This document shows positions 9,544-18,529 of a stretch of DNA of 64,000 nucleotides, piece after piece. How positions within the stretch are numbered: position 1 is the stretch's first letter; each line of letters starts with the position of its first letter. The position numbers were made by a program, and so were the translations under genes. The stretch lies in NCBI GenBank assembly GCA_011390335.1, contig JAABSO010000013.1, positions 1 to 64,000 on the forward strand. The letters are read 5' to 3'. The stretch comes from Desulfotignum sp. GTDB taxonomy: Bacteria; Desulfobacterota; Desulfobacteria; Desulfobacterales; Desulfobacteraceae. Below the pieces are notes generated by a model. That model did not search any database. It was given only the letters and a program-made list of their open reading frames with translations, and was not told where the DNA came from.

Positions 9544-10923
9544 ATGAAAACCATTATAGAACCTTTCCGCATCAAGACCACGGAACCCATCCACATCATT
9601 TCCAAAGAAGAGCGTATACAGGCCCTGGCAGATGCCCACCAGAACGTATTTTTACTGGATGCCGAAGACTGCTGCATCGACCTTCTCACAGACTCGGGCA
9701 CCGGTGCCATGTCCACCCGGCAGTGGGCAGCCATGATGATAGGGGATGAATCCTATGCTGGCAGCCGGTCCTGGAAACATTTTCAAGCCACTGTCAAGGA
9801 TATCACCGGCATCAAGCACGTGTTTCCCACCCACCAGGGGCGGGCGGCCGAAGCCATCCTGGCCCAGACCCTTATCCGCAAAGGTGATATCATTCCCAAC
9901 AACTCCCACTTTGACACCACCCGGGCCAATATTGAATATGTGGGCGGCGTGGCTGTGAACCTGCTGTGCCCGGAAGGAACAGACACGTCAGACACCTCCC
10001 CCTTCAAGGGAAACATGGACATTGAAAAACTGGAACAGTGTATTGCCGCCAACGGCAAAGAAAAGATCCCCTTTGCCATGATCACTGTCACCAACAACAC
10101 CGGCGGCGGACAGCCGGTTTCCATGAAAAATATCCAGGCGGTCAAATCCGTGCTGCAAAAACACGGGATACCCCTGGTCATTGATGCCTGCCGGTTTGCG
10201 GAAAATGCCTATTTCATAAAACACCGGGAACCCGGGTATGAAAACAGATCCCTTCTGGAGATCGCAAGAGAGATATTCTCCTGTGCCGACGGCGCCACCA
10301 TGAGCTGCAAAAAAGACGGCCTGGCCAATATAGGCGGCTTTCTTATCTGCAACAACGATGACTGGGCCGAAAAATTCCGCACCCTGCTGATCATCAGGGA
10401 AGGATTTCCCACCTATGGGGGACTTGCCGGCCGGGACCTGGAAGCCATTGCCGTGGGCCTCAAAGAGGCGCTGGAATATGACTACCAGGTATACCGCCAT
10501 GCCACGGTCCAGTATCTGAGCAAAAGCCTCATTGAGATCGGGGTGCCCATTGTCCGGCCGGCAGGGGGTCATGCCGTATTTCTGGATGCAAAAAAAATGC
10601 TGCCCCATATCCCGCCCCTGCAATACCCGGGTATCGGTATCGTCAATGCCCTGTATACACACGGCGGTGTAAGGGGCGTGGAGCTGGGGACAGTGATGTT
10701 CGGGGCATTTGACGAAAACGGCAATGAAACAGCATCCCCTCTGGAGCTGGTGCGCCTGGCATTTCCCAGGCGGGTCTATACCCAGAGCCATTTTGATTAT
10801 CTCATCGAGGTGATCAGGGAGGTGTGGGAAAACAGACAGGAAATTCCCGGGTATAAAATAACTTACCAGGCACCATTTCTGCGCCACTTCACCTGCCATT
10901 TTGAAAAACTTGCCAGGGCATGA
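9544..10923 (+). CDS. tnaA: Tryptophanase (tryptophan indole-lyase)
   Basis: The 459-residue PLP enzyme belongs to the tryptophanase/tyrosine phenol-lyase family, which splits the aromatic amino acid into indole or phenol, pyruvate and ammonia. The PLP lysine lies in SCKKD (K256/K257). Overall wording is close to tyrosine phenol-lyase, but the discriminating residues are those of tryptophanase. D124 (HFDTT) matches Asp137 of E. coli TnaA. V379 and L381 (GVELG) match Val394/Ile396 and leave no equivalent of the phenol-binding Arg381. H448 (LRHFT) matches His463. GGAG precedes the ATG by 7 nt. The 106-nt leader has no Trp-containing tnaC-like leader peptide, so the classic attenuation control appears absent. 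Confidence 0.9.
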   Translation: MKTIIEPFRIKTTEPIHIISKEERIQALADAHQNVFLLDAEDCCIDLLTDSGTGAMSTRQWAAMMIGDESYAGSRSWKHFQATVKDITGIKHVFPTHQGRAAEAILAQTLIRKGDIIPNNSHFDTTRANIEYVGGVAVNLLCPEGTDTSDTSPFKGNMDIEKLEQCIAANGKEKIPFAMITVTNNTGGGQPVSMKNIQAVKSVLQKHGIPLVIDACRFAENAYFIKHREPGYENRSLLEIAREIFSCADGATMSCKKDGLANIGGFLICNNDDWAEKFRTLLIIREGFPTYGGLAGRDLEAIAVGLKEALEYDYQVYRHATVQYLSKSLIEIGVPIVRPAGGHAVFLDAKKMLPHIPPLQYPGIGIVNALYTHGGVRGVELGTVMFGAFDENGNETASPLELVRLAFPRRVYTQSHFDYLIEVIREVWENRQEIPGYKITYQAPFLRHFTCHFEKLARA

Positions 10924-10945
10924 TACGGGGGATATTACTTTTTGC

Positions 10946-11000
10946 TTGACTAAAAACACCCATCTTTATTATAGTTGCGCAATTTACAATTAAAATTGTA
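10946..11000 (+). promoter_or_regulatory. Candidate sigma70 promoter and palindrome before livJ
   Basis: TTGACT at 10946-10951 and TATAGT at 10970-10975 (18-nt spacing) form a plausible promoter. Just downstream, TACAATT-AA-AATTGTA at 10985-11000 is a perfect inverted repeat with 7-bp arms, at the position of an operator overlapping the start of transcription. The regulator is not identified. Confidence 0.5.
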
Positions 11001-11044
11001 GGTGTGTTATACAAACAATTTAATCCAAACAAAGGGAGTAGAGC

Positions 11045-12163
11045 ATGAAAGCATTTTTCAAAGGATTAGCGGTTGGGATTTTGTCCATGATGGTTTTTGC
11101 CGCGCCCGGCTTTGCCGAGGACACGATTAAAGTCGCCAATGCCGGCGCACTTAGCGGGGATTTGGCACCCTATGGCATTTCCGCCCTCAGAGGTGTTGAA
11201 ATGGCTGTCGAAGACATCAACGCCAAAGGTGGTATCCTGGGCAAGAAAGTCGAACTGCTGGCGGGCGATGATGTATGCAAACCGGAAGTCGCTGTCAATG
11301 TGGCCACCAAACTGGTATCGGACGGCGCCCAGATGATCGTGGGCCATGTCTGCTCCGGGGCCACCATCGCTGCCAACAAGATATACAAGGATGCCAACAT
11401 CATCCTTATTTCCAGTTCCGCCACCAATGATGACCTGACCCTGTCCGGAGAACATCCCAATTTTTTCAGAACCATTTCCAATGACGGAGCCCAGGCCGCT
11501 TTGATGACCGCATTTGCGAAAAACGAACTCAAAGTAAAAAAAGTGGCCCTGATTCATGACAAGGGCGATTACGGCAAAGGACAGATGGAACTGGCCAAGG
11601 CTGAGTTCGACAAAATGGGCGGTGTTGACATCGTTCTGTTCGAAGGGGTCACCACCGGTGCAATGGATTATACTGCTATTGTCCAGAAAATCAAACGGTC
11701 TGATGCGGAACTCGTCATGTGGGGCGGATACCATTCCGATGCCTCCAAAATCATTCAGATGCTGAAAAAGAAAAGAGTGGATACCCTTTTCATGGGCGCT
11801 GACGGCATCTATGGCGACAACCTGCCCAACCTGGCCGGCAAATATGCGGAAGGTGTCTATGCCACCGGCCCCAACGACACCTCTTCCAACCCCATGCATC
11901 AAGCGTTGACCAAAGAACACCAGAAAAAATACGGGGAAGATCCCGGCACTTTTTTCATTACCGGTTATACCGCCATGCAGGCCCTGGCAACTGCCGCAGA
12001 AAAAGCGGGCACTGTGGACTATGATGCCATGCGGGCCGCCATGTTCGAAATCACTGTGGACTCTCCCATGGGCCAGATCGGATTTGATGAAAAGGGTGAC
12101 ATTGTAGGTGCGGGTTTTTCCGTATACCGGGTGATGGACGGAAAATATCAGCAGGTTAATTAA
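11045..12163 (+). CDS. livJ: Branched-chain amino acid ABC transporter, periplasmic binding protein
   Basis: This 372-residue protein has a clear Sec signal peptide: a Lys-containing start, then the hydrophobic core LAVGILSMMVFAA, with cleavage likely after GFA at about residue 24. The rest is a type I periplasmic binding fold of the LivJ/LivK family, which captures Leu/Ile/Val or related amino acids (in some relatives, amides, urea or aromatic acids). The start has GGGAG 8 nt upstream. It leads the livJHMGF operon and is separated from livH by a terminator-like hairpin, the usual device for making more binding protein than permease. The exact ligand cannot be read from sequence. Confidence 0.93.
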   Translation: MKAFFKGLAVGILSMMVFAAPGFAEDTIKVANAGALSGDLAPYGISALRGVEMAVEDINAKGGILGKKVELLAGDDVCKPEVAVNVATKLVSDGAQMIVGHVCSGATIAANKIYKDANIILISSSATNDDLTLSGEHPNFFRTISNDGAQAALMTAFAKNELKVKKVALIHDKGDYGKGQMELAKAEFDKMGGVDIVLFEGVTTGAMDYTAIVQKIKRSDAELVMWGGYHSDASKIIQMLKKKRVDTLFMGADGIYGDNLPNLAGKYAEGVYATGPNDTSSNPMHQALTKEHQKKYGEDPGTFFITGYTAMQALATAAEKAGTVDYDAMRAAMFEITVDSPMGQIGFDEKGDIVGAGFSVYRVMDGKYQQVN

Positions 12164-12180
12164 CGATTCATGCCTTTAAA

Positions 12181-12224
12181 AAAAACAGGGGCCAGATCCA
12201 TGACGGATTTGCGCTCCTGTTTTT
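12181..12224 (+). terminator. Terminator/attenuator hairpin between livJ and livH
   Basis: ACAGGGGC at 12185-12192 pairs with GCTCCTGT at 12213-12220 (one G-U pair), flanked by A5 and T5 tracts. This is a rho-independent terminator shape located 18 nt after the livJ stop. It probably allows partial read-through, giving excess LivJ over the membrane components. Confidence 0.7.
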
Positions 12225-12272
12225 GTCACCAGCGGGCTTGCCTTAAACTAAAGACGTTCAGGATAAATCAAC

Positions 12273-13256
12273 ATGCGTTGGATTAAGATATCACTGGGTC
12301 TGGCTGTCATCGGAATCATCGGTTTTTTTACCGTGCGCGAGCTTCTCATGGACCCCATGTATTTTTTTGAGCTGTTTCTGGGTGGTTTAACCCGGGGCAG
12401 TATTTATGCCCTTATTGCCTTAGGTTATACCATGGTATACGGCATCATTCAGCTGATCAACTTCGCCCATGGAGAAATCTACATGATCGGTGCCATGACT
12501 GCACTGATCGTTGCCAGCGTGCTGGGGATGTGGGGATGGAACACTGCTGTGATCGTCATCCTGGCGTTTGTATTTGCCATTGTCTATTCCTGTGCCTACG
12601 GATTTACCGTGGAAAAAATTGCTTACAAGCCGCTGCGAAACGCACCCCGGCTGTCTGCGCTGATATCGGCCATCGGCATGAGCCTGTTTCTCCAGAACTA
12701 TGTAATGCTGGCCCAGACCCCGGATTATCTGCCTTTCAAGAGCCTGATACCGGATTTCAAATTCTGGGAGCCCTTTGTCCACATCATCACCTCGGTGGAA
12801 ATCACCATCATCGTCACCACAGTGATCGTCATGATCCTGCTGGGACTGCTCATCAAATTCACCCGTATCGGCAAAGCCATGCGGGCCACGGCCCAGGACA
12901 AGGTCATGGCGGCTCTTTTGGGAATCAATGTCAACAATGTCATTTCCGCCACCTTTGTGGTGGGCTCTGCCACAGCGGCTATCGGCGGTGTACTCATCGC
13001 CTGCCATGTGGGCCAGATCAATTTCTATATCGGATTTCTGGCCGGTCTCAAAGCCTTTATCGCGGCTGTTTTAGGTGGTATTGGTTCTATTCCGGGTGCG
13101 GTGCTGGGATCGCTGGTACTGGGCATTTCCGAAAGCTATTTTACCGGATATTTCTATAGCGAGTACGAAGATGTGTTTGCCTTTACCATCCTGGTGATCA
13201 TTCTGATTTTCCGTCCATCCGGCATCCTGGGCAGACACGATGCCCAGAAAGTGTAA
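12273..13256 (+). CDS. livH: Branched-chain amino acid ABC transporter permease LivH
   Basis: The 327-residue integral membrane protein is one of the two permease subunits of the LIV-type importer. It has the family's early segment LFLGGLTRGSIYALIALGYTMVYGIIQLINFAHG (typical of LivH) at about residues 35-68, followed by further membrane helices and the Gly-rich coupling segment KAFIAAVLGGIGSIPGAVLG near 265-285. The stop lies 22 nt before the livM ATG. It works in the inner membrane with LivM, LivG and LivF. Confidence 0.93.
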   Translation: MRWIKISLGLAVIGIIGFFTVRELLMDPMYFFELFLGGLTRGSIYALIALGYTMVYGIIQLINFAHGEIYMIGAMTALIVASVLGMWGWNTAVIVILAFVFAIVYSCAYGFTVEKIAYKPLRNAPRLSALISAIGMSLFLQNYVMLAQTPDYLPFKSLIPDFKFWEPFVHIITSVEITIIVTTVIVMILLGLLIKFTRIGKAMRATAQDKVMAALLGINVNNVISATFVVGSATAAIGGVLIACHVGQINFYIGFLAGLKAFIAAVLGGIGSIPGAVLGSLVLGISESYFTGYFYSEYEDVFAFTILVIILIFRPSGILGRHDAQKV

Positions 13257-13278
13257 CCGGGAATTTAGGGTATATATT

Positions 13279-14505
13279 ATGGCGATTAAAAACCAAATCA
13301 AACAATCACTGATCATTGCCTTCTGGTTCATGATACTGACTTTTCCCATCATGGTCATAAAAGTCAACACCATCCAGAATACCATCTATTTCAGGTGGGC
13401 AAACCTTTTATGGGTGGGTATTGTGACATTTTTTGCCTCCATGGTCTGGAACTATTTTTTACGGCGGAACGAAGCCCAGAAAAAAAAAGAGATTGACGAT
13501 GACATCCCCCTGATTCACAGACTGCTGCAGAACGACCGGTTCCGCAGGCCCTTTCTGGGACTGTTGGCAGCCTTTTTCATTGCTTACCCGTTTGTATTTC
13601 CCATGTACCATACCTCCATCATGATATCAGCTCTGGTGTATGTCATGCTGGGACTGGGGCTCAATATCGTGGTGGGACTTGCAGGCCTGCTGGATCTGGG
13701 GTATGTGGCGTTCTATGCGGTGGGTGCCTATGCCTATGCCCTTTTGAACCTGCATTTTGGGCTCAGTTTCTGGGTGGTGCTGCCCATGTCGGCGCTTCTG
13801 GGAACCCTTTTCGGGGTCATGCTCGGCTATCCGGTACTGCGGCTGAGAGGAGACTACCTGGCCATTGTGACCCTGGGATTCGGGGAGATCATCCGGATTG
13901 TACTGGAAAACTGGGATGATTTTTCCAACGGTCCCCGGGGTATTGCAGACATTCCGCCACCTTCCTTCTTCGGGCACTATTTCGACCAGCATAATACCAT
14001 GATATATATCTATTTTATTGTAATAGGCCTGGTGCTCATGACCATTTTCTTTGTAAACCGTCTGGAGAACTCCAAAATCGGCAGGGCCTGGATTGCGCTG
14101 AGAGATGATGAGATAGCCTGCCAGGCCATGGGTATTGACAAGTTTAAAACTAAGCTCACCGCATTTGCCCTGGGAGCCACATGGGCGGCCATGGGCGGGG
14201 TGGTGTTTGCCGCCAAAACGTCGTATATCAACCCCATGTCCTTTACCATCTGGGAATCCATCACCATTTTGTGCGTGGTGGTCATCGGCGGCATGGGATC
14301 AGCCATAGGCGTCATTGCCGGGGCACTGGTGCTGATACTTTTACCGGAATACCTGCGGGCTGTGGCAGAATACCGTATGCTGGTCTTCGGGGCACTCCAG
14401 GTCATTGTCATGGTCTTTAAACCGGATGGACTCATCAAGAGTGTCCGCAAAGTGTATACATTTAACGTCCAGGAAAAAACGATCCATGAACAAACCCATA
14501 CTTAA
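13279..14505 (+). CDS. livM: Branched-chain amino acid ABC transporter permease LivM
   Basis: The 408-residue second permease subunit carries two N-terminal hydrophobic segments before the conserved LivM core (LGLNIVVGLAGLLDLGYVAFYAVGAY at about residue 130). The GDYLAIVTLGFGEIIRIVL and VVIGGMGSAIGVIAGA segments follow. I place the start at ATG 13279, after the livH stop, because the upstream in-frame ATG at 13240 lies inside livH and would add a charged tail with no family counterpart; AGGG precedes it. The 3' end overlaps livG by 20 nt, implying translational coupling. Confidence 0.92.
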   Translation: MAIKNQIKQSLIIAFWFMILTFPIMVIKVNTIQNTIYFRWANLLWVGIVTFFASMVWNYFLRRNEAQKKKEIDDDIPLIHRLLQNDRFRRPFLGLLAAFFIAYPFVFPMYHTSIMISALVYVMLGLGLNIVVGLAGLLDLGYVAFYAVGAYAYALLNLHFGLSFWVVLPMSALLGTLFGVMLGYPVLRLRGDYLAIVTLGFGEIIRIVLENWDDFSNGPRGIADIPPPSFFGHYFDQHNTMIYIYFIVIGLVLMTIFFVNRLENSKIGRAWIALRDDEIACQAMGIDKFKTKLTAFALGATWAAMGGVVFAAKTSYINPMSFTIWESITILCVVVIGGMGSAIGVIAGALVLILLPEYLRAVAEYRMLVFGALQVIVMVFKPDGLIKSVRKVYTFNVQEKTIHEQTHT

Positions 14506-15280
14506 CGTTAAAAATCTCACCATGAACTTCGGGGGTCTCAAGGCCTTGGATGATGTGAGCATCGCCATTGAAAAAGGGCAAATTGCGGCACTCATCGGTC
14601 CAAACGGCGCTGGAAAAACCACGTTTTTCAACTGCATCACCGGTATTTACGAACCCACAAATGGGATAGTGGAAATTACCCCCCCCGGCAAAAACACCCA
14701 GAGCCTTCGGGGACTCAAACCCAATTATGTTACAGAACGGGGCATTGCCAGAACCTTTCAGAATATACGGCTGTTTCACGGCATGACCGTGCTGGAAAAT
14801 GTGATGATCGGCCGTCACTGCCGGCTGTCTTCGGGCATCATCAAGGCCATGCTCCAGCCCCCCAGCCAGAAGAATGAAGAACAAAAAGCCGTTACAGACA
14901 GTTATGAAATTCTGGAAAAGATCGGCCTGGAACAATATGTGAACGACATGGCGGTTAACCTCCCCTATGGGGCCCAGAGACGTCTGGAGATCGCCAGAGC
15001 CCTTGCCACGGATCCTTTTTTACTGCTGCTGGATGAACCTGCCGCCGGCATGAATCCCCAGGAAACAAAAGAGCTGGATGATCTGATCCTCTGGCTGCGG
15101 GATAATGAGAACCTGACCATCCTGCTCATTGAACATGACATGAAACTGGTCATGAGCCTTTCCGACTGGATCCATGTGGTGGATTACGGCAAAAAAATTG
15201 CCGAAGGCACACCTGCGGATATCAAAGCCAATTCCGATGTTATCAAAGCCTACCTGGGAGAAGACTCAGACGATGCTTAA
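14486..15280 (+). CDS. livG: Branched-chain amino acid ABC transporter ATPase LivG
   Basis: This 264-residue cytoplasmic ATPase powers the importer. Walker A is GPNGAGKTT (about residue 38-46) and Walker B is LLLLDEPAAGMNP. The signature motif is unusual: NLPYGAQRRLEIARAL in place of LSGGQ. That YG(A/E)QRRLEIARAL form is normal for LivG. The ATG at 14486 overlaps livM and has AGGA upstream. Its 3' end overlaps livF by 8 nt. Confidence 0.93.
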   Translation: MNKPILNVKNLTMNFGGLKALDDVSIAIEKGQIAALIGPNGAGKTTFFNCITGIYEPTNGIVEITPPGKNTQSLRGLKPNYVTERGIARTFQNIRLFHGMTVLENVMIGRHCRLSSGIIKAMLQPPSQKNEEQKAVTDSYEILEKIGLEQYVNDMAVNLPYGAQRRLEIARALATDPFLLLLDEPAAGMNPQETKELDDLILWLRDNENLTILLIEHDMKLVMSLSDWIHVVDYGKKIAEGTPADIKANSDVIKAYLGEDSDDA

Positions 15281-15980
15281 ACTCACCGACGTACACACCT
15301 ATTACGGAAATATACATGCCCTCAAGGGAATTGACATTGCAGTGGAAGAAGGCGAAGTCATTTCTCTTATCGGCGCCAACGGGGCCGGCAAATCCACCAC
15401 CCTGATGACCACCTGCGGCATAGTCCCTGCCAAAAAAGGCAGTATAGAATTCAACGGGGAAGACATCACCTATATGCCCCCGGACGAGATTGTGAAAAGA
15501 GGTATCTGCCAGGTGCCGGAAGGCAGAAGGATATTTCCCTACCTCACGGTTGCCGAAAACCTGGATATGGGGGCGTTTTTGCGTAATGATACGGAAAAGA
15601 TCAAACAGGATCTGGACTATGTGTATGAGCTGTTCCCCATCCTGGCCAACCGGAGAAACCAGGCCGGAGGTACCTTAAGCGGCGGAGAACAGCAGATGCT
15701 GGCCATATCCCGGGCCCTCATGTCCCGGCCCAAGGTGCTGCTCCTTGATGAACCCTCCCTGGGGCTGGCACCAATTGTTGTGAAACAGATCTTCAAGATT
15801 ATCGGAAAAATCAACCAGGAAAACAAGACCACCATCTTTATTGTTGAGCAGAACGCCAATCTGGCCCTGAAAGCGGCCCACCGGGGGTATGTCATGGAAA
15901 CCGGAAAAATCACCATGACAGATACCGGCGCCAACCTGCTGGTCAATGAAGATGTAAAAAAAGCCTATCTGGGAATATAG
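15273..15980 (+). CDS. livF: Branched-chain amino acid ABC transporter ATPase LivF
   Basis: The 235-residue partner ATPase has Walker A GANGAGKST, the standard signature LSGGEQQMLAISRALM and Walker B VLLLDEPSLGLAP. Starting at ATG 15273 (MLKLTDVHTYYGN) gives the usual length and overlaps the livG stop by 8 nt. It is the last gene of the operon. Confidence 0.93.
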   Translation: MLKLTDVHTYYGNIHALKGIDIAVEEGEVISLIGANGAGKSTTLMTTCGIVPAKKGSIEFNGEDITYMPPDEIVKRGICQVPEGRRIFPYLTVAENLDMGAFLRNDTEKIKQDLDYVYELFPILANRRNQAGGTLSGGEQQMLAISRALMSRPKVLLLDEPSLGLAPIVVKQIFKIIGKINQENKTTIFIVEQNANLALKAAHRGYVMETGKITMTDTGANLLVNEDVKKAYLGI

Positions 15981-16026
15981 CCCTGGTTTTACAATCAGAT
16001 CCCGGTTCGTCAGAAGGGGTACATTG

Positions 16027-16060
16027 GTGACAGCCCGGCTCCCGGTCAGCAGCCGGGCAC
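16027..16060. terminator. GC-rich hairpin between convergent livF and HD-GYP gene
   Basis: GCCCGGCT and AGCCGGGC pair across a short loop in the 110-nt gap between the convergent genes. There is no T tract on either strand, so it is at best a weak or factor-assisted bidirectional terminator. Confidence 0.4.
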
Positions 16061-16090
16061 CAACCAGCCCAGCAGGCGGATAATTTCCCC

Positions 16091-17530
16091 TTAATTTTGC
16101 ATTACCAGAAAATTTCTCAAATAGTCTGGAATGAAATTATACACCTCTTTGGGAGATTGGACGCTTTTCCGGTTATCGACCACATATACATTATTTTCAG
16201 CGCTGGTATCTGCAATAACAGGATCAGGTTTATATTTCAGGGTATTTCCTTTTTCATCCGTAAATGGCAACACCAGGGGCCCGTTGCTGTCAAGCACATA
16301 TGCCATCTGGCCGTTCTGCAGAAACACAATGCTGCCCGGAGGATAAATACCGATACTTTTGACAAAGGCATGAAGAATATATTGGAGCATACGGTCTTTT
16401 TTCGCATAGGTTCTGAATATCTGGGTTACAACATTTACCGGGTTGATTGCCTCTTTGTAACACCGTTTGGATGTCATGGCATCATATATATCGGCAAGTT
16501 TGCATATCCTGGTATAAACAGGGACCTCTGCATAATGCACATCCATTGGATAGGAGTTGTTTTCATGGGCGTATAGCGGTGCATGGTGGTAGCAGACAAT
16601 ATTTTTCACAGTGGCATTTCTGATCTGATTTTTTGCAATCAGGCGTTCCCCGTATTCATAGGAATGTTTTTTAACTTCACGGAACTCATCTTCTGTCAAC
16701 CGGCCTTTCTTGTTAAGAACATGGTCAGCGACAATTGTTTTGCCTATATCATGCAGAAAAAAACCCAGAGAGATATCCTCAATTTCGTGGGGATAATAAC
16801 AGATAAACCCGGTGGTATTAATGGTATCTTCTGCAAAAGGATTGTAAATGTCAGCCCCGTCCCCTCCCCTTATATGGTCATTCACAACCTTGGAAAACTG
16901 CTGGTTAAACCGGTTTAAAACAGCCGTGCCAATGGCACAGACATTGATGGAATGGTTATATAAATACTCATCATATGAAAAAATTTCCTGGGTAAGATAG
17001 GAAAATGAATTCTTGTCGACAATCAAAAACTCCGTCAGGTCCAGAACGGTTTTTTCAACTTCAGTATAATCAAACTGCCCGCCTGTTTCTTTTATGTTTT
17101 TCAGTACGTTTTTAATACATTTTTTTGCTGCTGCATGCTTTTGCAGGGCCTGCCTTCTTTTTTCTTCAATTTCGACCAGCCGCACTTCAATTTCATTTGT
17201 GGCTGCAGCAGGAAATACGAAATTTTTATCCGGTACACCGGCATTACCGGATATGGCGCTGGGGCCTGGCAGCGTCCCTACTGCATCCAGGCTGATTGCA
17301 TTACCATCGCCATCCACAAGGGCGCCGTTCAGTTTTGTATTGACAGGAACAGAACCGATACCGTTTTGTTTTATTATCTCCAATGGTTTCAGTGTGCTGA
17401 CAAATACGTCTCCTGCCAGAAGCAGGATGCCGTTTGCATTATACACATCCACCCCGGTCTTGACCTTGCCTCCGGATTTTACAATTTCCATCAAAACATC
17501 TATGGTTACTGTTGCTTCCAATTCAATCAC
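16091..17530 (-). CDS. HD-GYP-like phosphodiesterase with altered GYP motif
   Basis: The 479-residue protein resembles c-di-GMP phosphodiesterases of the HD-GYP class. An N-terminal region of about 150 residues is followed by the HD core: NHSINVCAIG, FFLHDIGK near residue 260, the KKHSYEYGERL helix and YHHAPLY. The normal HHExxxGxGYP stretch reads HHAPLYAHENNSYP, so the glutamate and the first Gly of GYP are changed. The downstream DIYDAMTSKRCYK motif is intact. Activity or specificity may therefore differ. The start is GTG 17530 with a poorly placed AAGG; a TTG three codons in has better spacing. No receiver domain is visible, so the input signal is unknown. Confidence 0.82.
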   Translation of the reverse strand: MIELEATVTIDVLMEIVKSGGKVKTGVDVYNANGILLLAGDVFVSTLKPLEIIKQNGIGSVPVNTKLNGALVDGDGNAISLDAVGTLPGPSAISGNAGVPDKNFVFPAAATNEIEVRLVEIEEKRRQALQKHAAAKKCIKNVLKNIKETGGQFDYTEVEKTVLDLTEFLIVDKNSFSYLTQEIFSYDEYLYNHSINVCAIGTAVLNRFNQQFSKVVNDHIRGGDGADIYNPFAEDTINTTGFICYYPHEIEDISLGFFLHDIGKTIVADHVLNKKGRLTEDEFREVKKHSYEYGERLIAKNQIRNATVKNIVCYHHAPLYAHENNSYPMDVHYAEVPVYTRICKLADIYDAMTSKRCYKEAINPVNVVTQIFRTYAKKDRMLQYILHAFVKSIGIYPPGSIVFLQNGQMAYVLDSNGPLVLPFTDEKGNTLKYKPDPVIADTSAENNVYVVDNRKSVQSPKEVYNFIPDYLRNFLVMQN

Positions 17531-17883
17531 CCTTAAGAATGCGGGCTTAATAAGCCGATGAAATCACCAAAATCATCATTTGTGCAGATATTTTTTGCCA
17601 TGTAATATTGCCCATTGTGACGGCCCATTTTATTAAACGCCGTTTTCTTATAAAATAATTATTCACATAAGGCAATAGGGGAAAACCCCTATTTTATGAA
17701 CTAATTTTGGCTCATCTCACCCTGTAAGCAGCGGATTCAGACTCCTTCACACCTTACGAAAAAAAAGCGGTTTATCTTTACAGGAAAAATGCATGAAAGC
17801 AGATGCCGGGAAGCTGGGAGCTGTGACCGGGACATCAAAAAAGAAGCTCTGCCTGAAATTATGTTAACAGTGTCTTGAAAGTG
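17531..17883. other. Intergenic stretch with terminator-like hairpin
   Basis: This 353-nt gap separates the start of the HD-GYP-like gene from the end of the acetyltransferase gene, both on the minus strand. The only strong signal is the perfect hairpin AATAGGGG-AAAA-CCCCTATT at 17674-17693, about 190 nt past the acetyltransferase stop. It may end that transcript. I see no gene. Confidence 0.45.
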
Positions 17884-18321
17884 TCACAGATCCTTTTTCA
17901 GGTTGATAAATTCACTGCGTTTAAACCCGAGCTTCTTGAAAAAGGACAGCACATCAATGGAATCCCACATCACTGATGAATAGATGGATGTCACCCCCTT
18001 TTTTTTGTAGATATCACAGATGCGGTTGGCAAGTTTCAACCCCAGTCCCTGGCCCATGTAATCGGGATGTACGCCGATGGCCATTATCCAGGCGCTTTTC
18101 CGGATGCCGAATCCCGCATACAATGTAGTGGAAATCATATACCCCACCACTTTGTTATTCAGTTCCGCCACCAGACTGGTGCCCCCATTCCCATCGGAAA
18201 CGTGCTGTTTCACCAGTTTCAAAAAATCAACATTGGCATCTTGCTGGGAAATGGCGGCCCGGATATCTTCTATTGCCTGCGCATCTTCCAGGCGGATTTC
18301 TCTGATGATAAGTTCTTCCAC
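17884..18321 (-). CDS. GNAT-family N-acetyltransferase
   Basis: The 145-residue cytosolic protein has the GNAT fold, with the acetyl-CoA-binding segment VHPDYMGQGLGLKLANRI (the Q/RxxGxG/A loop) near residue 90. It probably acetylates an amine, but the substrate is unknown. I chose GTG 18321 over the upstream TTG because GGGAGG lies 6 nt before it. It begins 13 nt after the DUF2080 gene and is probably co-transcribed with it. Confidence 0.82.
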   Translation of the reverse strand: MEELIIREIRLEDAQAIEDIRAAISQQDANVDFLKLVKQHVSDGNGGTSLVAELNNKVVGYMISTTLYAGFGIRKSAWIMAIGVHPDYMGQGLGLKLANRICDIYKKKGVTSIYSSVMWDSIDVLSFFKKLGFKRSEFINLKKDL

Positions 18322-18334
18322 AGAACCCTCCCTG

Positions 18335-18529
18335 TTATTCAACTTTTATGATTTTTACTGTGTGACCTACCCAGTTGGGGGGAAGGTAAATCCTGCCGCT
18401 GTTCCCCGAGGATTTGACCTCTTTTTCAATCATCTCCTCTCCATACACCTCAAATTTCACCCTGGCTTGGGGAGCAATTTTCTTCTCTTCCGGTTCCAGG
18501 GGATTGTCTGCTTTATCTTTATCTGCCAT
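18335..18529 (-). CDS. DUF2080 small protein
   Basis: The 64-residue protein has a charged N-terminus and the core GEEMIEKEVKSSGNSGRIYLP followed by NWVGHTVKII. This matches the DUF2080 family, annotated as putative transposon-encoded proteins and common in archaea and some anaerobic bacteria. The SGNSGRIYLPxxWxG pattern resembles the swapped-hairpin AbrB/SpoVT class, suggesting DNA binding. No transposase is nearby. It lies upstream of, and probably in one transcript with, the GNAT gene. Confidence 0.75.
   Translation of the reverse strand: MADKDKADNPLEPEEKKIAPQARVKFEVYGEEMIEKEVKSSGNSGRIYLPPNWVGHTVKIIKVE

Noticed and set aside
9988..10959. 323-codon minus-strand frame over tryptophanase
   Set aside because: Antisense to a gene with all catalytic residues; composition typical of a shadow.
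15999..16060. Possible tRNA (GGTTCGTC near 16005)
   Set aside because: No acceptor or anticodon stem can be formed around it; the GC hairpin nearby is a terminator-like structure.
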